NCBI GenBank assembly: GCA_003151595.1
Contig: PLXW01000077.1
Coordinates: 1 to 64,000, forward strand
Source of the DNA: Myxococcales bacterium
GTDB lineage: Bacteria; Myxococcota; Polyangia; Polyangiales; Polyangiaceae
Direction of reading: 5' to 3'
DNA: 64,000 nt
Below the pieces are notes generated by a model. That model saw nothing but the letters and a program-made list of their open reading frames with translations, had not been told where the DNA came from and did not search any database. Both the position numbers and the translations under genes were made by a program. This document shows positions 48,279 to 56,247 of this stretch, in pieces; position 1 is the first letter of the stretch; every line of letters starts with the position of its first letter.

Positions 48279-51200
48279 CTATCGCCCTGCGTCTCCGCCG
48301 AGCGCAGCGAACTCCTTGCGCGCAGCTTCGACCTCGGGAATCGCTCGATCAGCGTGCCCCCAATGAGCGAGGAAGTCGGCGTACGCTGTTGTCGCTTCGT
48401 CCCGCTGGCCGAGCCGGGCGAGCACGCGGGCGAGGTGCAGGCGCGCCAGCACAGCATGGCTGGTGGATGTCCAAGACGTCGCGTCGGTTGTCCCCGTCAG
48501 AACGCGCTCCACGGTCAGAAACGTGTCGCGCGCGAGATCGAGTTTTCCCTCATTCTCAGCACAGACGCCAAACGCGAAGAGACTCCGCGGGTTCATTTCC
48601 TCGCTAGCGCGCCCTGCGCGGAGCACCTCGGCACATGACGCGCAAGCGGCCGAGGCGGCGACCCGGAGCGCCATCCGTGCATCCCGGTCGGGACCACTTG
48701 CCGCGGCTTTGCGCAACACCGAGAGATCCGGGCAGGAGCCATGCTTTGTCCTCAGCCGCCGCTCGAGTTGAATCGCGGAGCCGAACCGAGTCTCGAGCCC
48801 TTCCAACTCCTCCAGCGCCGCGTCCGCGTCGCGCTCGAACCCGGGGACCTGAGCGAGCCCGAGGCGCTCGCTAGTGGCGGCAAGCAGAGTCCCCTGCTGG
48901 CCGTAAGGTCTTCCTTCGGTGGTCGAGGACCCGAGCGCCTCTCGGGCGGCGGAAAAGCGCCCTTGCGGGATGGCTATGCGCCCCAGCGCGAGCAGGCCGT
49001 CGGCCCTCTCCTGGCCCGAGGCACTTATCATCCTATTCGCGATCGTTCCTGCGTAGTCGAGCCGGCCAGCTACGGTCTCGACGTCTGCGAGCTGCGCGAG
49101 GCGCCCGGACGCTCCGAACAATGTCACAATTCCCGTCGCGTGCTGGACAGCGGCTTCGAAGGCCCCGTGCTGCACGTCGAATCTGATCTGCGATGCCATC
49201 GCCTGCTCATTGTCGGGCGCCTTCTTGAGCCACGCGGCCTGCACTTCCTCCGCATCCTTCGCTCGGTCCGCCGAGCGGAGGGACGACTGTAAGTCGCCTC
49301 CGAATTGAAGCTCGGGGAACGCCTCGTAAAGCTGTTGCTCGACCGCGATCTCGTCATGGGGGCGGCGCAGGTGCCCAAGGGCCTCAAGCAACAAATAGGA
49401 CGCGGCGGGATCTTCCCCATGCGTGGCGCGTAGTGCGTCGACCACACGCTCGTAGTCCTTGACGCGGTAGCTCTCGGCGGCATCGAGCAAACGCCCTTCC
49501 TGCTCGCCGTGAACTTTGCCCCGCGCGCTCGCCAGCAGCGCGCCGCTGTCTCCGCCACCCTCCTCATCGACGAGGAATAGGACAGCGTAGGCGCGGGCCC
49601 ACTCCGGGTAGAGGCGGATCAGCTCTCGGGCCTTCGCCCGTAACTGGTCGACATCGACCTGAACGGTGCCGAACGTCGCCCGCATCAGCGCTTGATAGCG
49701 CCGGTAGGCGTCGAACGACGGGGCTCCCAGCGTCTTCATGTGCGCTTGTTCGTCTGCGTCCGGTCCGCGCTCGGGCTGGCCTGTGGCGGCGCGCTTGACG
49801 ACCGCAGCGAGGACGGTGTCGAGCGCCGCCGCCACAGAGTCGGCCCGCACCCCCTCGGGAGGAGTGATCGGCGCGCTGTCGCCGTTCTTCGGGCCAAGCG
49901 CCGCGTCGAGGACGACACCTTTGTCATCGTGCCGGTAGCCAAGGCGCACGATCACGTTGGCCGTGGCAGAGTCCGCGACGCCGCGTACGCGCAGGTCGCG
50001 CTCCTCAAGTCGCCTGGCCGCCATACGCCCAACCGCAGTCGCCATCCACGCGTCGTCCGGACCACCTCGATTCTCCGCGACGAACGCGATCAGGCGGTCC
50101 TTGGACGGAAGGCCCGTCGCAGGACTCCGAAGCTTCATCCACGCAACTGCGCCGAGCACGGCCGCGATCACCGCGACCCCGCCGAGCACGAGCGCGGCCG
50201 TCGGTGCCGGCGTGCTTGCCGCGCGGCCAGCAAGGCGAAGCCATCTCACTACGGCAGGGCCGGCGTGCGGTCCCGGTGAGTTGCTCGGCGGGATCTGATT
50301 CGGGATGTTCGGCGGGATGGTCAGGCTTGCGGCCGTCGTAATGAGCGCGCCGTGTCGGTCGTGATACGCGCGGCGCACTTCCTCTCGCATGCGCGTTGCG
50401 TCCGGCCATCGCTCGTCCCTCTGGAACGCGAGGGCGCGGTCGACGACATGGGCGACCGTGGCCGGTACGTCAGGGACGATCGACCTGAGGAGCGGCGCAG
50501 GATTCGCCATAGCCGATAGGAGCAGCTCGTTAGTCGTGCGCCCCGCGTGAACGAGCCGACCCGTGAGCAAGTTGAACATCGTCGCGCCGACAGCCCACAG
50601 GTCCGTGCGCGCGTCGACTTCCTCCCAGAGACCGCGCGCCTGCTCCGGCGCCATGAACGCTGGCGTGCCCATCGTGGTGCCTGCCTGGGTCGCAGTGCTC
50701 GCCGTCGACAGCTCGCGTAGTCGAGCGATTCCGAAATCGAGCACCTTCACTTGCCCGGCGCGAGTTAGGAAGACGTTCTCCGGTTTGAGGTCGCGATGAA
50801 CGACGCCCTTGGCGTGCGCGGCTACGAGCACGTCGAGGAGTTGATCCGTCAGAGTGAGCACCTCGTCTTCATCGAGCCGGCCACCGAAGCGGACCCGCCG
50901 CTCCTCGAGCGTCTCTCCGTCGAGGAGCTCCGTGACCAGAAAGAGCGAGCCGTCCTCCGCGACGTCATCGTCGATCACCTTCACCGCGCCCGGGTGCCCG
51001 ACTGTGTTGGCTACGAGCCCCTCACGGGCGAACCGCTCCTTCACCTGCGCGTTCGCCGATAGCTCCCTATGCAGGATCTTCACGGCGGCGCGGCTGCCGT
51101 TCCGATGCGTCGCCGCGTACACCGCCGCCATACCTCCCATCCCGAGCAGTCCGTCGAGGCGCCACTTACTCCGCAGCGTTGTCCCCGCCCGTGCGCGTGC

Positions 51201-51521
51201 GCGCATCAGCATCGGGTCCAGGAGCTCGGTCACGTCGTCCCAGTCGGCGTATTTCTCTTCAGCGCTGCTCGCCGGCTCAATTCGCGCTGGGCCCGATCCT
51301 CCGCTCTCCGGACGCGAGGACATCTGACTGCTCGGAGCCCACGTCGCGTGGTCCTCAAGCACCTGAGACACTGGCGTCCACGCCTGCGTGCCGACTCGCC
51401 GGGCTCGCGCATCCGGCGGTACTCGCCGCGCATCGAGGCCACGACGAAGTTGGTCGACCGTAACGGGCCCGACGATGTGGACGCCGTCCACGGTGACTTC
51501 GAGAAGGTCGTTCGAGTCCAC
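48279..51521 (-). CDS. Ser/Thr kinase with N-terminal GYF-like and C-terminal TPR-like regions
   Basis: A 1080-residue protein. Residues 1-60 resemble the GYF_2 module common in myxobacterial kinases (VTVDGVHIVGPVTVDQLRRG, ending TQAWTPVSQVL). The kinase domain is about 118-385 (GMGGMAAVYAATH, VVHRDLKPENV about 243, VLDFGIARLR, GTPAFMAPEQAR). One transmembrane helix (ALVLGGVAVIAAVLGAVAWM, about 437-458) is followed by about 600 residues of helical repeats without clear TPR consensus (for example EALGHLRRPHDEIAVEQQLY). The large extracytoplasmic helical part suggests ligand or protein sensing. Independent of the sigma-54 cluster. Confidence 0.88.
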   Translation of the reverse strand: MDSNDLLEVTVDGVHIVGPVTVDQLRRGLDARRVPPDARARRVGTQAWTPVSQVLEDHATWAPSSQMSSRPESGGSGPARIEPASSAEEKYADWDDVTELLDPMLMRARARAGTTLRSKWRLDGLLGMGGMAAVYAATHRNGSRAAVKILHRELSANAQVKERFAREGLVANTVGHPGAVKVIDDDVAEDGSLFLVTELLDGETLEERRVRFGGRLDEDEVLTLTDQLLDVLVAAHAKGVVHRDLKPENVFLTRAGQVKVLDFGIARLRELSTASTATQAGTTMGTPAFMAPEQARGLWEEVDARTDLWAVGATMFNLLTGRLVHAGRTTNELLLSAMANPAPLLRSIVPDVPATVAHVVDRALAFQRDERWPDATRMREEVRRAYHDRHGALITTAASLTIPPNIPNQIPPSNSPGPHAGPAVVRWLRLAGRAASTPAPTAALVLGGVAVIAAVLGAVAWMKLRSPATGLPSKDRLIAFVAENRGGPDDAWMATAVGRMAARRLEERDLRVRGVADSATANVIVRLGYRHDDKGVVLDAALGPKNGDSAPITPPEGVRADSVAAALDTVLAAVVKRAATGQPERGPDADEQAHMKTLGAPSFDAYRRYQALMRATFGTVQVDVDQLRAKARELIRLYPEWARAYAVLFLVDEEGGGDSGALLASARGKVHGEQEGRLLDAAESYRVKDYERVVDALRATHGEDPAASYLLLEALGHLRRPHDEIAVEQQLYEAFPELQFGGDLQSSLRSADRAKDAEEVQAAWLKKAPDNEQAMASQIRFDVQHGAFEAAVQHATGIVTLFGASGRLAQLADVETVAGRLDYAGTIANRMISASGQERADGLLALGRIAIPQGRFSAAREALGSSTTEGRPYGQQGTLLAATSERLGLAQVPGFERDADAALEELEGLETRFGSAIQLERRLRTKHGSCPDLSVLRKAAASGPDRDARMALRVAASAACASCAEVLRAGRASEEMNPRSLFAFGVCAENEGKLDLARDTFLTVERVLTGTTDATSWTSTSHAVLARLHLARVLARLGQRDEATTAYADFLAHWGHADRAIPEVEAARKEFAALGGDAGR

Positions 51522-51687
51522 CGTCAGCCCTGAAGCCCATCGTATCCGCTTCCGCAGCGGAGCGGCCCGGAAGCTGGCGGAGGCGCCTACCGCGCGTCCG
51601 GTGCTCCCTCCGACGCCGTGCGCACGGAGGTTCGGAGCCGAAATGCGACTCGCGACTGACGATTCTTCCGACGCGCCTTTGGTCCCT

Positions 51688-51825
51688 CTAGCAGGGTGCT
51701 GAAAAAGTCAGACGCACCCCGCAGAGCACCTTCCGGACGGGCGACTTTCGATCTCCGGGGTGGGGGTCGAGATCGAAAGTCGAACCCCGGCGCGCTGCCC
51801 GAATCGTTTTTCAGCACCCTGCTAG
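51688..51825. mobile_element. MITE-like element with 19-base perfect terminal inverted repeats
   Basis: CTAGCAGGGTGCTGAAAAA (51688-51706) is the exact reverse complement of 51807-51825. The outermost CTAG may be a 4-base target duplication, leaving a 130-base element with 15-base ends. Internally CGACTTTCGATCTC is inverted as GAGATCGAAAGTCG, so the whole unit can fold into a long hairpin. It has no coding capacity. The ends resemble those of IS elements with GGGTGCTGAAAAA termini, which would supply transposase in trans. It lies between a kinase gene and a HEPN-like gene. Confidence 0.75.
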
Positions 51826-51929
51826 TGGTGGAAGCCGTGGCGAAGTGACCGCACCTCGACCAGGCCAGCCACAACGAACTGCTCCAGGCATGTCCGGACC
51901 TCGGCGAGGGGGGCTGCTCCTCGCGTTGC

Positions 51930-52583
51930 TCACGGTAAGAGGGCGTTCATGTCGAGCATGAGCAGCGCGAGGTCGCCCAGGCTGAGATCGTTGAACATGA
52001 GCCGCCGGCCGTTTTGGACCGCCGTGTACGTGAGCCCGTTCCACGTCCCTGTATTTGGCCGTAGGTCGGTGATGTTGAGCGTCCCACCATGCGCGAATGC
52101 GTTGCGGACCGTCCTCGCAAATTGCAACGTCGCCGGCCGATTACCCACGTCGCCGTACTGCGCCTGGATGAGGTCCGATACGTTTTCGTAGAACGTGACG
52201 AACGCGTGCTCGGCGACGTTCGCGCCGAGTCGCTGCATGCCGACGAGATCGGCCTTGTACGGCTCGGCCGGCGGGGGCGGCTCGGTCACGTCGGTGGCGA
52301 CGGCGAATCGGAGATCGACGGAGGTTGGCCATGAGAACTTCGTGAGAGGAGTCAGAACGGACGCAGGCTGGACCTCGACTTCCAGAGTGGACCGCGCTTC
52401 ACGTCGAGTCAGGCACGACATCCGCATCGTCCAGTCATCGAGGAACCTGTAGGGGGTGCCTTGGGCGTGCGTCACGTAGCCGGCCACGGTTGTGGCCTGC
52501 GCCGCGATGGCCGTCACCAGTTCGTCGAAGAACCGGTGGGTCGCCGGTGCGATCGTTACGTTGGGAGGCGCGACGATGGGCAT
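51930..52583 (-). CDS. HEPN-like protein
   Basis: A 217-residue protein. The C-terminal third has FARTVRNAFAHGGTLNI, whose R-N-x-x-x-H core is the signature of HEPN ribonuclease-type domains (Rx4-6H). HEPN proteins often serve in toxin-antitoxin or antiphage systems, usually beside a nucleotidyltransferase partner; none is visible here. The N-terminal part is beta-rich (TVAGYVTHAQGTPYRFLDDW). The start ATG 52583 is plausible, but the Shine-Dalgarno sequence is weak. It could instead be a benign RNA-binding relative. Confidence 0.55.
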   Translation of the reverse strand: MPIVAPPNVTIAPATHRFFDELVTAIAAQATTVAGYVTHAQGTPYRFLDDWTMRMSCLTRREARSTLEVEVQPASVLTPLTKFSWPTSVDLRFAVATDVTEPPPPAEPYKADLVGMQRLGANVAEHAFVTFYENVSDLIQAQYGDVGNRPATLQFARTVRNAFAHGGTLNITDLRPNTGTWNGLTYTAVQNGRRLMFNDLSLGDLALLMLDMNALLP

Positions 52584-52639
52584 TTGCTGTGATCCTCAGC
52601 GATGCGTGGTCCGTGTCAAGTGCTGGGGCCGGTGCGCGC

Positions 52640-52990
52640 CCGAATTCGGCTATGTCCACGGCAAGTCGCGACACTCGCGGTGCGTCCGGGTCGTTCGTCG
52701 ACGACAGCCCCAGCAGGTCCACAGCGACTTGCTCCACGCCGTCCTGACAAACGCGGGTGACGAGAGTTTCGTCTACGTGCTCTTCGAGCATCACTCGTCC
52801 TTCGATGTGGCGATGCGCGTTTCGCGTGCTCCGGTACGCGGTTCGCGTCCGGGCCTGCGCTGCCTCGTCTACTGCTGTGGGCTCAATGCACGGCAGGCTC
52901 ACGACTGGCTGACGAGCCATCGCGAGTGGCACTCCCCGATCGACATGACCGAGCGCGCCCTACAGAACGTCTGCGCGGCGTACGCCCCTA
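52640..52990 (+). pseudogene. Frameshifted remnant of an Rpn/transposase_31-like PD-(D/E)XK nuclease
   Basis: Pieces of the family appear in successive frames: SGSFVDD (about 52686), HSDLLHAV, FVYVLFEHHSS (about 52774) and FRVLRYAVR (about 52818). At least two frameshifts separate them, and the protein is truncated after the third piece, so it is dead. These recombination-promoting nuclease genes often litter mobile regions. Limits are approximate. Confidence 0.65.
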
Positions 52991-53082
52991 TGTGCCGGTC
53001 ATCGATGTCGTCTGCCGCTTCGTCGAGCCGTGGACCTCGTCCGCGTTTCAGATCTACTCGCGGGCCGCGGCGTAGCTCGCCG

Positions 53083-53114
53083 AGTTTCTGGGAACCTTCC
53101 CAGAAACCCTCGCC
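53083..53114. repeat. Dispersed palindromic repeat, copy 1 (perfect hairpin)
   Basis: GTTTCTGGGAA and its inverse TTCCCAGAAAC flank a CC loop, followed by CCCTCGCC. The downstream TTCCTCGCCGAA (about 53136) is shared with copy 3. It lies just inside attR and may terminate transcription. Confidence 0.7.
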
Positions 53115-53187
53115 CAACCCTGCCTAACCTAGCGTTTCCTCGCCGAAGGCTTCCCCGTTTTCCCCGAGCAATCGCAAGGGTTTGACC

Positions 53188-53242
53188 CTTGAGGTGCTAG
53201 CGGGTAACACCGTAGGGGTTCAAGTCCCCTCCTTCGCACTGG
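53188..53242. repeat. attR: partial tRNA-Leu 3' end
   Basis: This is the second copy of the 55-base repeat of 2876-2930 with one mismatch. It contains the tRNA anticodon loop through acceptor 3' strand but no 5' half, so it is not a functional tRNA. It marks the right end of the island. Confidence 0.9.
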
Positions 53243-53522
53243 TTTGTTTTTACACGGGAATCGTCGCTTCACCTCGAGACCGCGCGTGCTAGCGCGGTTG
53301 GCGGTTCCCAGAAACTCTTCCCAGAAACGCGGTGAAAAGCGGGCTTTCGTTTTGGGGAAGCTTCCCCAGAACGATCTCGCGCGAGCCGCCGCTGCTGCGC
53401 TCGTGCCGCGATCTTCGCCATGGCCGCGACTCGTCGACCGAGGGCGGCGTGAGCCACACGCCAGCGAGAGCAGGTCCCCGACCGAGCGAAGTTCCGAGCG
53501 TCGAGGAGTGGCCCAGCCGAAG
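53243..53522. other. 280 bases right of attR without a gene
   Basis: No supportable gene. Around 53302-53350 there are two TTCCCAGAAAC-like segments and GGGGAAGCTTCCCC, related to the dispersed palindrome. The pattern TTCCCA..AA.TCTTCCCA..AAC also resembles 2996-3020 just inside attL, which may hint at a second, decayed related element. Confidence 0.35.
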
Positions 53523-53707
53523 GTAACCGTTCACGCCCCGCGTAAGTGGTCCATATCGTTCCATCTTTTTCTTCGCGCTTTCCATTCGGACGCGGATCGG
53601 CGATTGGACCTTCGTGGCCACGGACTGGCGCGACGAGCGAATCGCCGAGTTGGAGAGCGAGCATGGGCGAAAGGACGCCGAGCTCGCCGCACGGGACGTA
53701 CGGATCG
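53523..53707. repeat. IS66-family left end, copy 1
   Basis: 185 bases identical to 55182-55366 except for one A/G difference. It includes the non-coding left end and the first 31 codons of a TnpC-type transposase. The two copies flank 1.5 kb of unrelated genes. Confidence 0.8.
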
Positions 53708-53919
53708 CGCAGCTCGAGGCGCAGGTCGCGGCGCTGACCAAGCAGGTCGCGGAGCTACTCGAGATCGTCGGGCGCAATTCGCGCAACTCGCACCTACCGC
53801 CGTCGACCGATCCGCCGGGTACGCGCGGCGAGCAGGGCAAAGGGAAGGGCAAGCCGGGCAAGCGCAAGCGAGGGGGCCAGCCGGGACACGGCGGTTCTCA
53901 CCGTGTCCTGCCACGGAGC
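53614..53919 (+). pseudogene. Truncated IS66-family transposase (TnpC N-terminus)
   Basis: From GTG 53614 the frame encodes the typical N-terminus of IS66 transposases: leucine-zipper-like coil (ERIAELESEH-type, VAALTKQVAELLEIV), then RNSRNSHLPPSTDPPG and GKRKRGGQPGHGGSHR. Homology stops at about 53919, about 100 residues in, where it runs into part of an unrelated gene. The catalytic DDE region is missing, so it cannot transpose by itself. Confidence 0.8.
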
Positions 53920-54291
53920 GGTCATCGAGCACTTTGCAACTCTCACCGTCAACGTTGCCGGGTGCATCGAGCTCACCGACGTGGCGAACGGTCTTTCGTG
54001 CGCGAAAGCGGAGCAAACACTCTGGATGAATGCGCCGAGGCGGCGTGCGCGGTTGGCTGCCCAGTCACGGATGATGCGAGCTACCGGATCTACGAAGCGT
54101 GTCTGCAGGGGGCGACGCGCAACAACTGCAAGGCGTACGCGCAGGCGTCGTGCGCAGACATCGAAGTGGACGGGGGCGCAGCGGCCGCGTGCTTCGTCGG
54201 CCAGACGTTCCACGATCTCTACGCGAGCGTGGCGCCGATCTTCTGCGGCGGCGGGACCGATGGCGGTGCCGCCGATGCCGCAGGAGATTGA
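53903..54291 (+). pseudogene. 5'-truncated, frameshifted Cys-rich protein fragment
   Basis: After the IS66 remnant, one frame gives VSCHGAVIEHFATLTVNVAG and DVANGLSCAKAEQT. At about 54015-54030 coding sense passes to another frame (TLDECAEAACAVGCPVTDDA, NNCKAYAQASCADIEVDG, ending GGGTDGGAADAAGD). Evenly spaced cysteines and the Gly/Asp end fit an exported myxobacterial lipoprotein. The 5' end was lost at the IS66 junction. Confidence 0.6.
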
Positions 54292-54302
54292 GCGAAGGTC
54301 CA

Positions 54303-55040
54303 TCAGCTGGGGAGCTTCGTCCCTTCGTGCTCGGCCTTCTCGAGCAGCCGCTTGGCGAGGTAGAGGCGCGCTACGTTGAGCTCTTTGGCGATCTTCGCGA
54401 TCTCGTCGGCTTTCTTTCCTTTGGCGATCAGCGCTGCGACCTCGCCTTCGCACTCCATCACCCAGAGGCGTGCGTAGTAGAGCGTGTCCTCCGACAGGTG
54501 CGCCATCATGACGAGGCCTGTGAGGATCGGGTGATTGTTCGTGACGTTGGCGCCCCGGGTGCGGCCGTGCTCGAGCTCGACCTGAAGCGCGTATTGGAAC
54601 TCCCACATGTGTCCGAGCGTTGGCTTCCCTTCGAACGTGGCGCGCGACTTGGGGAGAAAGTCATTGAGGATGGTCTTGTCGAAGCGGGCCTCCGGCGTGC
54701 CGACGAAGTGGTCCTTCGTAATCATCCGCTTTAGGGCCTCGAGGATTGCCGTCGCCTCGCTCGCCACGATCACCGCAGGTCCGAAGTCGTCTGCCTCGAC
54801 CTTCGACGAACGCTTGCGCGCGATCTCATCGATGGTCCGGTCCGACCATGTCTTTTCGAAGCCGAGGGCCGTGCAGAATGCACTCACTTCGCGGGACGAG
54901 ATGAAGTCGAGGTCGGCGCCCTTTCCGCCGGCCACCGCCGCGAGCTTCCCCATGACGTGGTCGATGGCCTTAGGCTTGGTGGCATACGCCGCCGCGATTC
55001 GCGCGGCCTCGGGATCGGGAGAAACGTTGGCTTTCTTCAT
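54303..55040 (-). CDS. DUF5661-like protein
   Basis: A 245-residue protein. The N-terminal half is helical (DPEAARIAAAYATKPKAIDH; FISSREVSAFCTALGFEKTW). Residues about 150-205 have the pattern ALQVELEHGRTRGANVTNNH plus MAHLSEDTLYYARLWVMECE, which I associate with DUF5661-type proteins of phages and accessory regions. A terminal helix (AKIAKELNVARLYLAKRLLE) follows. It lies between the two IS66 left ends and may have been captured with them. Function unknown. Confidence 0.6.
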   Translation of the reverse strand: MKKANVSPDPEAARIAAAYATKPKAIDHVMGKLAAVAGGKGADLDFISSREVSAFCTALGFEKTWSDRTIDEIARKRSSKVEADDFGPAVIVASEATAILEALKRMITKDHFVGTPEARFDKTILNDFLPKSRATFEGKPTLGHMWEFQYALQVELEHGRTRGANVTNNHPILTGLVMMAHLSEDTLYYARLWVMECEGEVAALIAKGKKADEIAKIAKELNVARLYLAKRLLEKAEHEGTKLPS

Positions 55041-55181
55041 GGCGAATTCCTGGGAGACGTTGAGGTGGTCGCGCGCGGCATGGGCCGAGTCGGACGCGGA
55101 GAGTAACGACGAAGCATCGCGCAGCGTACTTCGCCGTCGTCAGAGCGCTGCGCTCGACGAGTATGGCTTCGATGTTTTTGC

Positions 55182-55366
55182 GTAACCGTTCACGCCCCGC
55201 GTAAGTGGTCCATATCGTTCCATCTTTTTCTTCGCGCTTTCCATTCGGACGCGGATCGGCGATTGGGCCTTCGTGGCCACGGACTGGCGCGACGAGCGAA
55301 TCGCCGAGTTGGAGAGCGAGCATGGGCGAAAGGACGCCGAGCTCGCCGCACGGGACGTACGGATCG
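55182..55366. repeat. IS66-family left end, copy 2
   Basis: Matches 53523-53707 with one difference. The transposase frame is cut after about 31 codons and joined directly to the promoter region of the mqsR gene 20 bases later. Confidence 0.8.
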
Positions 55367-55385
55367 GTGCCATACTGTTGTCGGT

Positions 55386-55687
55386 GTGGAGAAGAGGAAA
55401 CCGCACTACGTCTTGGGCACGATCAAGGCGACCTTCACGTCGGTGCGGCTGCTCAGGATCACGAAGACGGCCACGCGCTGCGCGGAGGATCTCGGCCTCA
55501 CGCTCCAGGACGTGGTCATCATCATCCAGGGAATGACGCGGGAACAGTTCTACAAGTCGATGACGAGCTACGCGGGGAGCGCGATCTGGCAGGACGTCTA
55601 CACGTCCCGCACGGAGCCACTGTCCTCTACGTCAAGTTCACGACAGACGTGGACGGTTACCTCGTCATCTCCTTCAAGGAGAAGTAG
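55386..55687 (+). pseudogene. mqsR: mqsR toxin gene with a single-base frameshift
   Basis: GTG 55386 opens EKRKPHYVLGTIKATF, VVIIIQGMTREQFYKSMTSY and AIWQDVY, typical of MqsR, a RelE-fold mRNA interferase of about 100 residues. At about 55598 the frame must shift to read HVPHGATVLYVKFT and LVISFKEK, the conserved C-terminus. One base appears to be missing between DVY and HVP. The stop is 2 bases before mqsA. Either the toxin is inactivated or this is a sequencing error; the antitoxin frame is intact. Confidence 0.8.
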
Positions 55688-55689
55688 CG

Positions 55690-56175
55690 ATGGCGCACGC
55701 AACGAAGACGCAGCCTTGCCCGGAGTGCGGCAGCACCATGCGGTACGAGAAGCATGACGACGTGCTCGAGTACGCGGGCCACAAGCGCACCATTAAGACG
55801 ACGGGCTGGTGGTGCACGAAGTGCGACGAGGGGATCATGACGGGGGAAGCGCTCGTGAAGCACGAGAGGGCGTTCCTGCAACTCAAGGCAGGCGTAGACG
55901 GCGTGCTCGGTCCCCGCGAAGTCGTGAAGGCTCGAGAGGCGTTGGGGCTCAGCCAACGTAAGGCGGGCGAGATCCTCGGCGGTGGGCCGCGAGCGTTCCA
56001 GAAGTACGAGTCAGGGAAACAAGCGGTGAGCGTTCCGATGAGCCATCTGCTGAGGCTCCTCGCGCGCGATCCGTCGCGCCTAAGAGAGATCGAGCAGTCG
56101 AAGCCGACAAGAGGCACGCGCCGCGGCTCGCCCACGCAGGCGCGCCGCAGAGCCTCGCCGGAGCGCGCCGCTTGA
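55690..56175 (+). CDS. mqsA: MqsA-type antitoxin
   Basis: A 161-residue protein. The N-terminal zinc domain has CPECGSTMRY (about 10) and WWCTKCDEGIMTG (about 41). The C-terminal HTH_3 domain (about 75-125) has VVKAREALGLSQRKAGEILG, GGPRAFQKYESGKQAVSVPM and SHLLRLL. This is the MqsA design: it binds MqsR through the zinc domain and DNA through the HTH. A basic tail of 30 residues extends beyond the usual length. It starts 2 bases after the toxin stop, and the conventional toxin-first order is kept. Confidence 0.9.
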   Translation: MAHATKTQPCPECGSTMRYEKHDDVLEYAGHKRTIKTTGWWCTKCDEGIMTGEALVKHERAFLQLKAGVDGVLGPREVVKAREALGLSQRKAGEILGGGPRAFQKYESGKQAVSVPMSHLLRLLARDPSRLREIEQSKPTRGTRRGSPTQARRRASPERAA

Positions 56176-56183
56176 GCGGAGGA

Positions 56184-56213
56184 GTTTCAGGGAACCTTCC
56201 CCGAGACCCTTCC
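56184..56213. repeat. Dispersed palindromic repeat, copy 2
   Basis: GTTTCAGGGAACCTTCCCC followed by GAGACCCT; imperfect hairpin. It lies 8 bases after the mqsA stop and before the convergent gene end at 56248, a place suited to a terminator. Confidence 0.65.
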
Positions 56214-56247
56214 CGTCGATGATGGCGCGTACCTCGCCGGGTCCACG

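Larger units (their letters stand above)
2876..53242. mobile_element. Integrated genomic island of about 50.3 kb in tRNA-Leu
   Basis: The island is bounded by a 55-base direct repeat of the tRNA-Leu 3' part (2876-2930 and 53188-53242). A tyrosine integrase runs into attL and an excisionase-like gene overlaps its start, the usual arrangement for elements that enter tRNA genes. Cargo includes a toxin/kinase regulon (6-25 kb), a 16-kb virus-like or delivery operon (28-44 kb) and assorted regulators. No relaxase, type IV secretion, terminase, portal or tail gene could be recognised, so the transfer mechanism is unknown. The dispersed palindrome found right of the island was not noticed in its interior, which fits a foreign origin. 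Confidence 0.88.
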
